Shown here in pieces: positions 1 through 12,164 of a DNA stretch of 64,000 nt. A model generated the notes under the pieces. The model was not told the DNA's origin. It was given only the letters and a program-made list of their open reading frames with translations, and ran no database searches. Position numbers and translations under genes: made by a program. Numbering within the stretch: position 1 is the first letter of the stretch; every line of letters starts with the position of its first letter. The stretch comes from Comamonadaceae bacterium CG12_big_fil_rev_8_21_14_0_65_59_15 (GTDB taxonomy: Bacteria; Pseudomonadota; Gammaproteobacteria; Burkholderiales; Burkholderiaceae_C), in assembly GCA_002786915.1 (NCBI GenBank), contig PCUV01000067.1, positions 1 to 64,000 of the forward strand, read 5' to 3'.

Positions 1-107
1 CATAGCTACAGCTATGTCGCCTCCTCTCGCCTAGCCAGTCTGAAAAATCCATCGATTTCATTTTGTAACTGTTTTGGCGGAACGGACTAATAGGGGTTGA
101 CCCGGGG

Positions 108-116
108 TGTGGATAA
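108..116 (-). promoter_or_regulatory. DnaA box (TTATCCACA on minus strand)
   Basis: TGTGGATAA on the plus strand is the exact complement of the DnaA 9-mer TTATCCACA. It lies 66 bp before the chosen dnaA start, a position that fits autoregulation and origin binding. Confidence 0.8.
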
Positions 117-156
117 AGCTTTGATAAATTAGAATGTGGTGTCCAGCCAAACAGAA

Positions 157-165
157 TTATCCACA
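157..165 (+). promoter_or_regulatory. DnaA box (TTATCCACA)
   Basis: Perfect consensus DnaA 9-mer, facing the box at 108-116. It would fall inside the coding region if translation began at the upstream ATG (134), which favours the start at 182. Confidence 0.8.
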
Positions 166-181
166 CCAAGCTGAACGCCTC

Positions 182-1591
182 ATGAGCCAGGGAACCCCCG
201 CTTCTAACGCCGCCTTTAACGACACTTCCACGCCTGATTTTTGGCAGTCTTGCATTGATCAACTGGCGCAGGAAATGCCCGAGCAACAGTTTCAGACCTG
301 GATCAAACCGCTGTCTGCACAGGTGGCTGACGATCTGTCCAAAGTAACGCTGTTTGTCGCCAACCGGTTCAAGATGGACTGGATCCGCGCGCAGTACAGC
401 GCCCGGCTGTCAGCGCTGATGGAACGCCTCACCGGCCAACCGGTGGCTATTGAACTGGCCTTGGCCGCGCGTGAGCCGGCCCCCAGAGCCTTGGCGACAG
501 ACCGATTCCAGGGGTTTGAGCCTGCTGTGGCCCCCTTGTCAACAGCACAAGCGGCCACGCCCGAACCATTCAAGAACCGACTGAACACGGCGCTCACTTT
601 TGACACCCTGGTAGAAGGCAGCGCCAACCGCATGGCGCGTGCAGCTGCCATGCACGTGGCGGGCATGCCGGGGCATTTGTACAACCCGCTGTTCATTTAC
701 GGTGGCGTGGGCCTGGGTAAAACGCACCTGATGCACGCGGTGGGTAACAAGTTGCTGGCTGACCGGCCGGACGCCAAGATTCTTTACATCCACGCTGAGC
801 AATTTGTGACCGACGTGGTCAAGGCGTACCAGCGCAAGACCTTTGACGAGTTCAAGGAACATTACCACTCGCTAGACTTGCTGCTGATCGACGACGTGCA
901 GTTTTTTGCCAACAAGGAGCGCACGCAAGAAGAGTTTTTCAACGCCTTTGAGGCCTTGCTGGCGCGCAAATCGCACATCGTGATGACCAGCGACACTTAT
1001 CCCAAGGGCCTGACCGACATCTCGGAGCGGTTGGTGTCGCGCTTTGATTCGGGCTTGACGGTGGCCATTGAGCCGCCCGAGCTGGAGATGCGCGTGGCGA
1101 TCCTGATCAACAAGGCACACGCCGAAGGTGTCATCATGCCGGAAGAGGTGGCCTTTTTTGTGGCCAAAAACGTGCGCTCCAACGTGCGCGAGCTTGAAGG
1201 CGCGTTGCGCAAGATACTGGCGTATTCGCGTTTCAACCAGAAAGATATTTCGATCCTGCTGGCGCGCGAAGCGCTGCGCGATCTGCTGTCGATTCAGAAC
1301 CGGCAAATTTCTGTGGAGAACATCCAGAAAACGGTGGCCGACTACTACAAGATCAAGGTCGCCGACATGTATTCCAAGAAGCGCCCGGCCAGCATTGCGC
1401 GGCCACGCCAGATTGCCATGTACCTGGCCAAAGAGCTCACGCAAAAAAGTTTGCCCGAAATCGGCGAGCTGTTTGGCGGGCGCGACCACACCACCGTTTT
1501 GCACGCGGTGCGCAAAATTGGTGCCGAACGCCAGCAAATGACCGAACTCAACCAGCAATTGCACGTGCTGGAGCAGACGCTCAAAGGCTGA
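182..1591 (+). CDS. dnaA: Chromosomal replication initiator protein DnaA
   Basis: Binds DnaA boxes at oriC, opens the duplex and loads DnaB helicase. The 469-residue product has the N-terminal DnaB-interaction domain, a variable proline/alanine linker (about residues 85-130), the AAA+ domain with Walker [10 protein letters not shown] and Walker [10 protein letters not shown], and the C-terminal helix-turn-helix signature [16 protein letters not shown] chose ATG 182 rather than in-frame ATG 134 because the extra 16 residues do not resemble the family N-terminus and a DnaA box lies between the two. It is followed by dnaN after 88 bp, the classical arrangement. Confidence 0.97.
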   Translation: MSQGTPASNAAFNDTSTPDFWQSCIDQLAQEMPEQQFQTWIKPLSAQVADDLSKVTLFVANRFKMDWIRAQYSARLSALMERLTGQPVAIELALAAREPAPRALATDRFQGFEPAVAPLSTAQAATPEPFKNRLNTALTFDTLVEGSANRMARAAAMHVAGMPGHLYNPLFIYGGVGLGKTHLMHAVGNKLLADRPDAKILYIHAEQFVTDVVKAYQRKTFDEFKEHYHSLDLLLIDDVQFFANKERTQEEFFNAFEALLARKSHIVMTSDTYPKGLTDISERLVSRFDSGLTVAIEPPELEMRVAILINKAHAEGVIMPEEVAFFVAKNVRSNVRELEGALRKILAYSRFNQKDISILLAREALRDLLSIQNRQISVENIQKTVADYYKIKVADMYSKKRPASIARPRQIAMYLAKELTQKSLPEIGELFGGRDHTTVLHAVRKIGAERQQMTELNQQLHVLEQTLKG

Positions 1592-1679
1592 AACTTACCA
1601 TCGAAATCAACCAAATGAGTGGGAAAATGCCTGCTGCCCAGGCGACCTTTCCACCGAACACCTAGCGAGAGACAACACC

Positions 1680-2786
1680 ATGATCGTGATCAAAGACACC
1701 CAGGCCAAAGTGTTGGCCGTGCTGCAAGCCGTGGCTGGCATCGTCGAGCGGCGCCACACGCTACCCATTCTGGCCAACATCATGATCCGCAAGACGGGCA
1801 CGCAGGTGCAGCTGACCACCAGCGACCTGGAGATCCAGATTCGCACCAGCGCGGAGCTGGGCGGCGACGACGGCGACTTCACCACCACCGTAGGCGCACG
1901 CAAGCTGATTGATATTCTGCGCACCCTGCCGCCGGAACAGACGGTATCCCTTGAATCGAGCGCAGCCAAGCTGATCCTCAAGGGCGGCAAGAGTAAATTC
2001 ACGCTGCAAAGTCTTCCCGCAGAAGACTTTCCGCTGGTACAAGAGTCGGCCAATTTTGGCCCGGCCTTCAGCGTACCGCAAAAAGCGCTCAAGTCCTTGC
2101 TGAGCCAGGTGTCGTTTGCCATGGCGGTGCACGACATCCGTTATTACCTGAACGGTATCTTGTTTGTGGCAGAAGGCCAGCAGCTCAGCCTGGTGGCCAC
2201 CGACGGACACCGGCTGGCCTTTGCCAGCGCCACGCTGGACGTGGAAGTTCCCAAGCAAGAAGTCATCTTGCCGCGCAAGACGGTGCTGGAGCTGCAACGG
2301 CTGTTGTCAGACGCCGATGGCGCCATCGAGATGCAGTTTGCCAACAACCAGGCCAAGTTCAGCTTTGGCGGCATGGAGTTTGTGTCCAAGCTGGTTGAAG
2401 GCAAGTTCCCTGACTACAACCGGGTGATTCCGCGCAACCACCACAACAGCGTCACGCTGGGTCGCGCCGCCCTGCTGGCCACGCTGCAACGCACTGCCAT
2501 CCTCACCAGCGAAAAGTTCAAGGGCGTGCGCCTTAACCTCGACCCCGGCACGCTGCGCGTGGCATCCAACAACGCCGAGCAGGAAGAAGCGGTAGACGAA
2601 CTCGACGTTGACTACAACGGCGACAGCATCGAAATTGGCTTTAACGTCACCTACCTGATCGACGCGCTGTCCAACATGTCGCAAGAGATGATCAAGATTG
2701 AGCTCTCCGACGGCAGCAGCTCGGCGCTGCTGACCATCCCTGAGGTGGACCATTTCAAATACGTCGTGATGCCGATGCGCATCTAG
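1680..2786 (+). CDS. dnaN: DNA polymerase III beta subunit (sliding clamp)
   Basis: Forms the dimeric ring that holds the replicative polymerase on DNA. The length (368 residues) and the three-fold clamp organisation are normal. The N-terminus [12 protein letters not shown] and the C-terminal VVMPMRI are typical, the latter being the conserved end that lines the protein-binding pocket. It lies between dnaA and gyrB on the same strand and is probably co-transcribed with dnaA. Confidence 0.97.
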   Translation: MIVIKDTQAKVLAVLQAVAGIVERRHTLPILANIMIRKTGTQVQLTTSDLEIQIRTSAELGGDDGDFTTTVGARKLIDILRTLPPEQTVSLESSAAKLILKGGKSKFTLQSLPAEDFPLVQESANFGPAFSVPQKALKSLLSQVSFAMAVHDIRYYLNGILFVAEGQQLSLVATDGHRLAFASATLDVEVPKQEVILPRKTVLELQRLLSDADGAIEMQFANNQAKFSFGGMEFVSKLVEGKFPDYNRVIPRNHHNSVTLGRAALLATLQRTAILTSEKFKGVRLNLDPGTLRVASNNAEQEEAVDELDVDYNGDSIEIGFNVTYLIDALSNMSQEMIKIELSDGSSSALLTIPEVDHFKYVVMPMRI

Positions 2787-5501
<2,715 letters not shown>

Positions 5502-5549
5502 CCTGCCACGGGTTGACACACGCCATGCTGACGTATTGAGGGACAAGCC

Positions 5550-7148
5550 ATGACCGACAAGACACCGTTTGAATTTGCGCGCGAAACACTCAAGAAGCTC
5601 ACGGCGCAAAAGCTGGCACCCACGCCGCTGAACTACCAGCGCATTTATAGCGAAATTGCCGGACTGCCCATTGATCCGCCTTTCCCTCTCGAGCGGTTGC
5701 AGGAAATTTCAGCCGCGCTGCCGACTAAAACGCCCGGCCAGCAAAAGCAAAAAGGCCTGCTTGATTCGGCTATCAACAAGCGCAACTGGGAAGGTGTGAA
5801 AAACGCGCTGATGGCGTATGGCGGTTTCAGCCCGCCTGCACCTGTACCCAGCAAGCCTGCATCCATGGTGGACGGTGCGCCGGATGCCGCTGCGCCTGTG
5901 ATCAACGCGGTTGAAGTCAAACCTGACCCTGCTGCCCATGCCATCAGCGCACCGGCGCTCACCGCTGAATTTTTTGGTCAGATTGCGCGGCTGATCGAAT
6001 ACGCCACGCCGGCCTTCGGGCACGAAGACGAACGGTTTTCGGAGCTAACCGAAAGTCTGGTCAAAGCCCTGCGCAACCCGGCCTGTGATGCGGTTGGCGT
6101 CAAGCAGATGATGGCCCAGTACAGCCAGCGCCTGTCGTTTGCCGCCGAAGATCAGGCTGAAATCAAGAGCGTGCTGCTCAAGCTATTGCATTTGGTGATC
6201 GAAAACATCAGCCAATTGAGTCTGGACGATAACTGGCTCAAAGGTCAGGTGGACGCGTTGATGGCGGTGTGCGAGCCCCCGCTGACGCTGCGCCGGCTCG
6301 ACGACGTAGAGCAGCGCCTGAAAGACGTGATCTTCAAGCAGACCGAGGCCAAGGCACGCATGGTGCAGGCGCAAGAAGAAATGCGCCAGATGTTGGCGAC
6401 TTTCATCGAGCGGCTCGCCACCATATCCACTTCCACCGGCACATTCCATACGCAACTTGAGTCGAGCGCGCGCCAGCTCGAACAAGCTAAGTCGATTCAG
6501 GACATCGCACCGGTGCTCAAAGAAATGGTCAGCGCCACCCGATCCATGGCGCAAGACAGCCAAAGCGCGCGCGACGAGTTGCAGGGCATGAAACGGCGCG
6601 CAGAGGCCACCGAGGCTGAAATCGCCAAGCTGCACCAGGATCTGGACCGTGTCAGTGCGCAAGCGCGGCACGACCCGCTGACCGGTGCGCTCAATCGCCA
6701 GGGACTGGACGAAGCGGTCAAGCGCGAAGTGTCCAAAGTCAAACGGCAAGACTCACCCCTGTCGGTGGCACTGCTCGATATCGACAACTTCAAAAAGCTC
6801 AACGACAGCCTGGGGCACGCCACGGGCGACGCGGCCTTGACGCATTTGGCTGAAGTCACCCGCGAGGTGATGCGACCGCAGGATACGCTGGCACGCTACG
6901 GCGGCGAAGAATTCGTCATCCTGATGCCGGATACCGTGTTGGACAATGGCATTGAGGCCATGGTGCGCTTGCAACGCGAACTGACCAAACGCTTCTTTTT
7001 GGCGGGCACCGAAAAGGTCTTGATCACCTTCAGCGCTGGCGTAGCGCAACTGGCACCAGGTGAGGCCGGCCCGGACGCCATCAAGCGTGCCGACCAGGCT
7101 ATGTATTTGGCCAAGCGCGCCGGTAAAAACAGGGTGTTAGGGGCCTGA
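5550..7148 (+). CDS. GGDEF-domain diguanylate cyclase
   Basis: Predicted to make cyclic di-GMP from two GTP. The C-terminal about 165 residues form a GGDEF domain with active-site motif GGEEF and, exactly five residues before it, an inhibitory I-site RPQD, so product feedback inhibition is likely. The N-terminal 370 residues have no membrane segments and no sensor domain I recognise; a helical, probably coiled-coil stretch precedes the catalytic domain. The ATG at 5550 follows an AGGGA ribosome site. The gene starts 48 bp after gyrB and is followed by a hairpin. Confidence 0.9.
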   Translation: MTDKTPFEFARETLKKLTAQKLAPTPLNYQRIYSEIAGLPIDPPFPLERLQEISAALPTKTPGQQKQKGLLDSAINKRNWEGVKNALMAYGGFSPPAPVPSKPASMVDGAPDAAAPVINAVEVKPDPAAHAISAPALTAEFFGQIARLIEYATPAFGHEDERFSELTESLVKALRNPACDAVGVKQMMAQYSQRLSFAAEDQAEIKSVLLKLLHLVIENISQLSLDDNWLKGQVDALMAVCEPPLTLRRLDDVEQRLKDVIFKQTEAKARMVQAQEEMRQMLATFIERLATISTSTGTFHTQLESSARQLEQAKSIQDIAPVLKEMVSATRSMAQDSQSARDELQGMKRRAEATEAEIAKLHQDLDRVSAQARHDPLTGALNRQGLDEAVKREVSKVKRQDSPLSVALLDIDNFKKLNDSLGHATGDAALTHLAEVTREVMRPQDTLARYGGEEFVILMPDTVLDNGIEAMVRLQRELTKRFFLAGTEKVLITFSAGVAQLAPGEAGPDAIKRADQAMYLAKRAGKNRVLGA

Positions 7149-7151
7149 AAC

Positions 7152-7172
7152 GCTTATGCAGAATGCATAAGC
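7152..7172. terminator. Hairpin between convergent genes
   Basis: A perfect 9-bp stem (GCTTATGCA / TGCATAAGC) with a 3-base loop sits between the convergent diguanylate cyclase and DUF2788 genes. It is followed on the plus strand by an A/T-rich run and probably ends transcription from one or both sides. Confidence 0.55.
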
Positions 7173-7181
7173 TGCTATCAA

Positions 7182-7394
7182 TTATTTTATGCCCATGAAG
7201 TACTGAATGAGGTACTTGGCGACAAAACCGACCATGCCAAAGGCCAGGCCCAGCATCATCACAAAAAAACCGAACTTGCCCGCTTTGGATTCCCACGCCA
7301 GCTGGGCAATGATGAACAGCATGTACAGCATCAGTCCGCCCACGCCAAAGGTCATGCCAAACGCCGTGATCTGCTCTTCGGTGTAACCGAACAT
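7182..7394 (-). CDS. DUF2788 small membrane protein
   Basis: A 70-residue protein with two predicted transmembrane helices (about residues 8-30 and 40-63) separated by the short polar loop WESKAGKFG, the pattern of the DUF2788 family in beta- and gammaproteobacteria. The function is unknown. I start at ATG 7394 (MFGYTEEQI), since the upstream in-frame extension has no family resemblance. Confidence 0.7.
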   Translation of the reverse strand: MFGYTEEQITAFGMTFGVGGLMLYMLFIIAQLAWESKAGKFGFFVMMLGLAFGMVGFVAKYLIQYFMGIK

Positions 7395-7519
7395 ATCAAC
7401 ACCCTCGCAACTGAATAAGCCGGTGGCTGCAACCGTTTGCACCACCAAGGGCCTGATGTTGCCACAAGCCGTCCGGTCGGTTGGCCAGACGGCTTGCTAC
7501 GGGCGCTCTGCCCGCTCTG

Positions 7520-8062
7520 TCAGGCGGGCTGCCACATGTGTTGGCGTGGTCCGTACTGGTGCCCCCCCGCACCGCACTCGCCTGGCAACGCAGCTGCGTC
7601 AAACGTTTTTTGTTGCTCGGGCGTCAACGCTGCATACAGAGCTTTTGTAGCAGCCACGTGCTTGTCCGTGGCGGCGAACATGTCGCCCATGCGTTGGGCG
7701 CGCAGCTGCTGCATCTTGTCCAGCCGCTCCGGCGTGGTGAGCTTGGCCATTTCTGCCGGGTCGGGGCGCTGAAAGTTCATCATGCTGGCAGCCGGTTTCA
7801 TGGCCTCGGTGTAGGCGTTCCAGGCGGCTTCCTGTTCCGCCGTGATCTTGAGTTGCGCCTTCAGCTCGGCATTGCGTGCGTCGAACCTGGCTTGCATCTG
7901 CGTGGGGTTAATCCCACCCATGCGTTCTTGCTGCATACCACGCATGCCTTGCATGCCGACATATTGACCACCGTGTTGCCAACCCATCGGGCCTTGGGAA
8001 TACGCCAGACCCGCTACGGCCAGCAAGGTGCCAATCAGGGTGAGTTTGAGACCTGTTTTCAT
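7520..8062 (-). CDS. Spy/CpxP-like periplasmic protein (LTXXQ motif)
   Basis: A 180-residue exported protein with a signal peptide (MKTGLKLTLIGTLLAVAGLA, cleavage near AYS-QG). It has an all-helical body rich in Q, M and R containing two family signatures: a degenerate ITAEQEAAW and the canonical LTPEQQKTF. Spy and CpxP bind unfolded envelope proteins. The tail is rich in glycine and histidine (GAGGHQYGPRQH), which could bind metal; that is inference. ATG 8062 is preceded by AAAGGA at good spacing. Confidence 0.75.
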   Translation of the reverse strand: MKTGLKLTLIGTLLAVAGLAYSQGPMGWQHGGQYVGMQGMRGMQQERMGGINPTQMQARFDARNAELKAQLKITAEQEAAWNAYTEAMKPAASMMNFQRPDPAEMAKLTTPERLDKMQQLRAQRMGDMFAATDKHVAATKALYAALTPEQQKTFDAAALPGECGAGGHQYGPRQHMWQPA

Positions 8063-8220
8063 ACGAAAATCCTTTCTGTGGTTGTCTGACACCACCTGCG
8101 GCATCAGCTTGCCAAGAAGTATCCGGCCGCGATGTATCGCTTTCATGTGGCAGTATCAACGCTGTGTAAAGTTGGATGAATTCATTTGCTGTTTCAAACT
8201 CCCTCTTCAAGAAAGTCATT

Positions 8221-9123
8221 GTGTTCAAAAACATTCTTTTGTACCGTATCGAACCCGGCTGGGCCGCCACTGCTATCCAGGTGGATAGCGCCTTGCAAGC
8301 GGGGCGTTTTGTTGCCTGTGGCGCCAGCCAGGAAAAGTCTGCGGGCTGGGTGGAACCCCGGGGGCAGGCGCACGGCGCGCTGCTGGAAGTGGTGGGCGGC
8401 CAATGGCTGGCCAAACTGATGATCGAAACCAAGGTCTTGCCAGCGTCGGTGGTGAACCGCAAGGCACAAGAGCGCATTGAGCACATCGAAGCGAGCACCG
8501 GGCGCAAACCCGGCAAAAAAGAAACCCGCGATATCCGTGACGACACCCGTCTGGAATTGCTGCCACAGGCGTTCACCAAACAAGCGTCGGTGCTGGTGTG
8601 GATTGATCCGCAGGCGCAGACCTTGGCGCTAGATGCCGCCAGCCAGGCGCGCGCGGACGAAGTGGTGACGCTGCTGGTGCAAGCGCTGCCCGGCCTGACG
8701 CTGCAACTGGTCAGCACCCAGGTGGCACCGGCTACCGCCATGGCCGAATGGCTGGTCAGCCAGGAGGCGCCCGCAGGCTTCAGCGTGGACCAGGAATGTG
8801 AGCTCAAGGCCACCGACGCGTCCAAGGCGCTGGTGCGCTACGCGCGCCACCGGCTGGATACCGACGAGGTGCAGCAGCACGTGCAGGGCGGCAAGATGCC
8901 GACCCGGCTGGCGTTGACCTGGCAAGACCGGGTTTCGTTGGTGCTGACCGAAGGCCTGCAACTGAAAAAACTGGCTTTTCTGGATGGTGTTTTTGAGGGC
9001 CTCAGCGGCGACACCAAAGAAGACGACTTCGACGCCGACGTGGCCATCAGCACCGGCGAATTGCGCCAGTTGCTGCCCGCTTTGCTGCAAGCGCTGGGCG
9101 GTGAAACGCCGCGCCCGGCTTAA
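8221..9123 (+). CDS. rdgC: Recombination-associated protein RdgC
   Basis: RdgC forms a ring around duplex DNA and restrains RecA. The 300-residue product has the family N-terminus (FKNILLYRI) and the normal length. I place the start at GTG 8221; upstream in-frame codons would add 15 residues (MNSFAVSNSLFKKVI) that do not match the family. The gene is divergent from the Spy-like gene and is followed by a hairpin terminator. Confidence 0.88.
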   Translation: MFKNILLYRIEPGWAATAIQVDSALQAGRFVACGASQEKSAGWVEPRGQAHGALLEVVGGQWLAKLMIETKVLPASVVNRKAQERIEHIEASTGRKPGKKETRDIRDDTRLELLPQAFTKQASVLVWIDPQAQTLALDAASQARADEVVTLLVQALPGLTLQLVSTQVAPATAMAEWLVSQEAPAGFSVDQECELKATDASKALVRYARHRLDTDEVQQHVQGGKMPTRLALTWQDRVSLVLTEGLQLKKLAFLDGVFEGLSGDTKEDDFDADVAISTGELRQLLPALLQALGGETPRPA

Positions 9124-9136
9124 AAGATTACATGCA

Positions 9137-9182
9137 AAAATAGCTTCCAGAGCTCTAGAATAGGGCGCTAGAAGCTATTTTA
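9137..9182. terminator. Bidirectional hairpin terminator between rdgC and DUF2892 gene
   Basis: AAAATAGCTTC at 9137-9147 pairs perfectly with GAAGCTATTTT at 9172-9182, giving A-runs and T-runs on both sides as expected of a bidirectional terminator. The interior (GAGCTCTAGAATAGGGCGCTA) resembles the interspersed Comamonadaceae-type repeat. Confidence 0.7.
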
Positions 9183-9191
9183 TCAATAGCA

Positions 9192-9386
9192 TTACTGTTT
9201 CTTCATGGAACAGGTACTAAAGCCAAAAATGGCATACGGCGGACACCAGCCGATGGCACCGGTGGCCAGTGGCACCACGCCCAGCCAGCCCCAGACACCA
9301 ATGGTGCCAGTGAGCGTCAGACCGATCAGAACCAGCCCCAAAACGATACGCGCAATACGGTCAATGCCGCCAACATTTAATGTCAT
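9192..9386 (-). CDS. YgaP-like DUF2892 membrane protein
   Basis: A 64-residue protein with two hydrophobic helices, conserved N-terminus NVGGIDRIARIVLGL and the WCPPYAIFG segment typical of the YgaP membrane domain (DUF2892). In YgaP this segment follows a rhodanese domain, which is absent here as in many stand-alone members. ATG 9386 is preceded by AGGAGTT. The function is unknown. Confidence 0.8.
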   Translation of the reverse strand: MTLNVGGIDRIARIVLGLVLIGLTLTGTIGVWGWLGVVPLATGAIGWCPPYAIFGFSTCSMKKQ

Positions 9387-9516
9387 GAATAACTCCTGAA
9401 AAGGTAAAGTCAAACTGTAGCGTCTGTATTACACCCGCGCGCCCGCCCTTGTGTCGGTGATGCAAGTCACCCAGCGGTTTGCCACAGTGGGACAGCGGCA
9501 ACGCATAAGCGACTCA

Positions 9517-9912
9517 TCAGGTGTTGGCCTTCACCGCCAGCACCGGACAGCTCACCGACAACAGCAGCTCTTGCGCCACGCTGCCCATGATCAACTTGCC
9601 CACGGGCGAACGCTTGCGCAGCCCAATCACCAGCACCGACACCGGCAGCGTGTCCACCAGTGTCTGGATTTCTTCCACTGCGCTTTTGCCACGCACAAAC
9701 TGCTTGACCTGGGCGTTCAGGCCAGAATCCTTCAACAACTGTTCGACGCGCTCAAATGCCTCAACATCCAGCGCCGAGGGGTCTTCGGTATTGCCGCCAG
9801 GCGAGGCGTTGACCACCAGCAGATGTTCGTTGCGTCGGCGCGCAATTTCGATGCCTTTGTCCAGGGCTGCCTGGCCTTCGGGGCGGGAAACGTAAGCTAC
9901 GAGGATCGTCAC
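9517..9912 (-). CDS. Universal stress protein, UspA family
   Basis: A single Usp domain of 131 residues. The ATP-binding signature G-2X-G-9X-G(S) is partly visible at GLRKRSPVGKLIMGSVAQELL (given as family motif), suggesting an ATP-binding type; the N-terminal strand MTILVAYV is typical. These proteins support survival in stress or stasis. The gene lies alone on the minus strand. Confidence 0.85.
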   Translation of the reverse strand: MTILVAYVSRPEGQAALDKGIEIARRRNEHLLVVNASPGGNTEDPSALDVEAFERVEQLLKDSGLNAQVKQFVRGKSAVEEIQTLVDTLPVSVLVIGLRKRSPVGKLIMGSVAQELLLSVSCPVLAVKANT

Positions 9913-10158
9913 ATGTACTCCATGAAGAATTGGGTGGTGCGATCATAGTGTGGTCGCCAAGTCAACGCAATGTGCAATGGCCCACGGCAAGAGCCAGGTC
10001 AGCCCAATGGCGGGCGCCATTTCAAAATCGATGTCCCAAGCGTGACAGCGGCTGGCGGGAACGGCAACTAGACTTCAGCCCGTTCGCTAAGCGGAATAGT
10101 GTTTCGCAAATATAGTGGCCCGATCAACCTGAAACTGACTCCCAAGAGACCCGTCCGG

Positions 10159-10968
10159 ATGGACTCAACAGAAAACAGCCCGGCGTTTGACAGCGCCGAC
10201 GAAAGCAAAGACCGCCAGTTTGTGACGGCGTTGGCGCGCGGGCTGGATATCTTGCGCTGCTTTCGGCCCAACGACGTGTACTTGAGTCACGCTGAACTGG
10301 CGCGGCGCACCGATCTGCCCAAGCCCACCGTATCGCGCCTGATCTACACGCTCAAAAAATTGGGTTACCTGGCTTATTCGGACACGCAGGGCAAGTACCA
10401 ATTGGCCTCAGGCGTGTTGTCGCTGGGCTATGCCATGTTGGGCCAGATGGATTTGCGCAAAGTGGCACGACCGGCGATGCAAGAGCTGGCGGAATACTCC
10501 CAGGCGTCGGTGTCGATCGGCATTCGGGATCGGCTGCGCATGGTCTATGTGCAAACCTGCCAGAGCAGCGCACGAGTGACGCTGCGGCTTGACATCGGCT
10601 CGCGGATTCCCATAGCAACGACTGCCATGGGCAAGGCCTTGTTGTGCGGTTTACCCCAGGACGAGCGCGACGAGCTGCTGGATCAAATTCGACTTGCTGA
10701 TCAATCACTGTGGCCGCGCGTCAAAACCGGCATCGAACAGGCGCTGCGTCACTATCAGGAGCATGGTTTTTGCGTCAGCGCAGGAGACTGGCAAACAGAT
10801 GTGCACGCCGTCGGTGTGCCGTTGATTGACCCGATCGGGCAAAAGCAGATGGCGTTCAACTGTGGCGGGCCAGCGCATCTTCTGCCCCCCGATTTGCTGC
10901 AAAACGATCTTGGACCCAAGCTGGTTCAGCTGGTGCACAAGGTACAGGCCAATCTGGGTATCGCCTGA
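10159..10968 (+). CDS. IclR-family transcriptional regulator
   Basis: A 269-residue regulator with an N-terminal winged helix-turn-helix (residues about 18-75, SHAELARRTDLPKPTVSRLIYTL) and a C-terminal effector-binding domain. IclR proteins commonly control catabolism of aromatic or short organic acids. It is 38 bp upstream of the acyl-CoA dehydrogenase gene and in the same direction, so it probably controls the following operon. An in-frame ATG at 10099 would add 20 residues with no family resemblance. Confidence 0.88.
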   Translation: MDSTENSPAFDSADESKDRQFVTALARGLDILRCFRPNDVYLSHAELARRTDLPKPTVSRLIYTLKKLGYLAYSDTQGKYQLASGVLSLGYAMLGQMDLRKVARPAMQELAEYSQASVSIGIRDRLRMVYVQTCQSSARVTLRLDIGSRIPIATTAMGKALLCGLPQDERDELLDQIRLADQSLWPRVKTGIEQALRHYQEHGFCVSAGDWQTDVHAVGVPLIDPIGQKQMAFNCGGPAHLLPPDLLQNDLGPKLVQLVHKVQANLGIA

Positions 10969-11006
10969 ACTGTGCTTACAACTTCAATTCAGACTGTGAG
11001 AACCCG

Positions 11007-12164
11007 ATGATCAGAGACCCCGAAACCCTGGAACTGTTGCTTAACAGTGTGAGCCGTTTTGTCCGCGAGCGGCTGGTACCGCTGGAGGCAGAGGTGGCCG
11101 AAACCGACCAGATCCCGCCCGACGTGGTCAGCGACATGCGTTCGCTGGGCCTGTTTGGTCTGTCGATTCCTGAAGCCTACGGCGGACTGAATCTGAGCAT
11201 GGAAGAAGAGGTGCTGTTTGCCTTTGAAATTGCCAAGACCTCCCCCGCGTTCCGCTCGCTGATCGGCACCAATAATGGTATCGGCTCACAAGGCATCGTG
11301 ATTGACGGCACCGAAGAGCAGAAAGAGCGCTATCTGCCGCGCCTGGCCACAGGCGAAATCATTGGCTCATTCGCCCTGACCGAACCCGACGCCGGTTCGG
11401 ACGCCGCATCACTGCGCACCACAGCCGTACGTGACGGTGACAGCTACCTCCTCAACGGCACCAAGCGCTACATCACCAACGCTCCGCAGGCCAGCATCTT
11501 CACGGTGATGGCACGCACCGACGCCACGCTGAAAGGCGCCGGTGCCATTTCAGCCTTCATCGTGGAAAAAGGTACGCCCGGCCTGTCCCTTGGCAAAATT
11601 GACAAAAAAATGGGGCAAAAAGGCGCCCATACCTGCGACGTTATTTTTGACAATTGCCGGGTTCCGGCAGCCAACCTGATTGGCGGCAAAGAGGGTGTCG
11701 GTTTCAAAACCGCCATGAAGGTTCTGGACAAGGGGCGCTTGCACATTGCCGCAGTGTCGGTGGGCGCGGCCGAACGTATGCTCAGCGACGCGCTGCACTA
11801 CGCCTGCCAGCGACGCCAGTTTGGCAAGCCGATTGCTGACTTTCAGTTGATTCAGGCCATGCTGGCCGACAGCAAGGCCGACATGTACGCAGCGCGTTGC
11901 ATGGTGATCGACGCCGCCCGGCGACGTGATGCCGGGCAGGACGTTTCCACCGAGGCCTCCTGCGCCAAGTTGTTTGCCACCGAAATGTGCGGCCGGGTGG
12001 CGGATCGGTCGGTACAAATCCATGGCGGCGCGGGCTATGTGGCCGACTATGCGGCGGAGCGCTTTTACCGCGACGTGCGGCTGTTTCGCATCTACGAGGG
12101 CACCAGCCAGATTCAGCAGCTTGTGATTGCGCGCAACCTGATCAAGCAGGCCCGCGCGCAATGA
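11007..12164 (+). CDS. Acyl-CoA dehydrogenase
   Basis: FAD enzyme that oxidises an acyl-CoA to the 2,3-enoyl-CoA, passing electrons to electron transfer flavoprotein. The length (385) is normal. The FAD/substrate-binding stretch SFALTEPDAGSDAASLRT and the C-terminal IYEGTSQIQQLVIARNL are present; the Glu in YEGT is the usual catalytic base. It overlaps the CoA ligase gene by 4 bp (ATGA), so the two are translationally coupled. The substrate cannot be read from the sequence. Confidence 0.92.
   Translation: MIRDPETLELLLNSVSRFVRERLVPLEAEVAETDQIPPDVVSDMRSLGLFGLSIPEAYGGLNLSMEEEVLFAFEIAKTSPAFRSLIGTNNGIGSQGIVIDGTEEQKERYLPRLATGEIIGSFALTEPDAGSDAASLRTTAVRDGDSYLLNGTKRYITNAPQASIFTVMARTDATLKGAGAISAFIVEKGTPGLSLGKIDKKMGQKGAHTCDVIFDNCRVPAANLIGGKEGVGFKTAMKVLDKGRLHIAAVSVGAAERMLSDALHYACQRRQFGKPIADFQLIQAMLADSKADMYAARCMVIDAARRRDAGQDVSTEASCAKLFATEMCGRVADRSVQIHGGAGYVADYAAERFYRDVRLFRIYEGTSQIQQLVIARNLIKQARAQ

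Larger units (their letters stand above)
1..181. other. oriC: Probable oriC / dnaA leader region
   Basis: The stretch before dnaA is richer in A/T than the genes around it and holds two perfect DnaA boxes in opposite orientation (108-116 and 157-165). A perfect 7-bp inverted repeat (CATAGCT/AGCTATG) lies at 1-16. In betaproteobacteria oriC usually lies just upstream of dnaA, so the window probably begins inside or at the edge of the origin. Only two consensus boxes are visible here, so most of the origin may lie upstream of base 1. Confidence 0.6.

Noticed and set aside
134-181. Alternative dnaA start at ATG 134
   Set aside because: The extra 16 residues are unlike DnaA N-termini and the stretch contains a perfect DnaA box.
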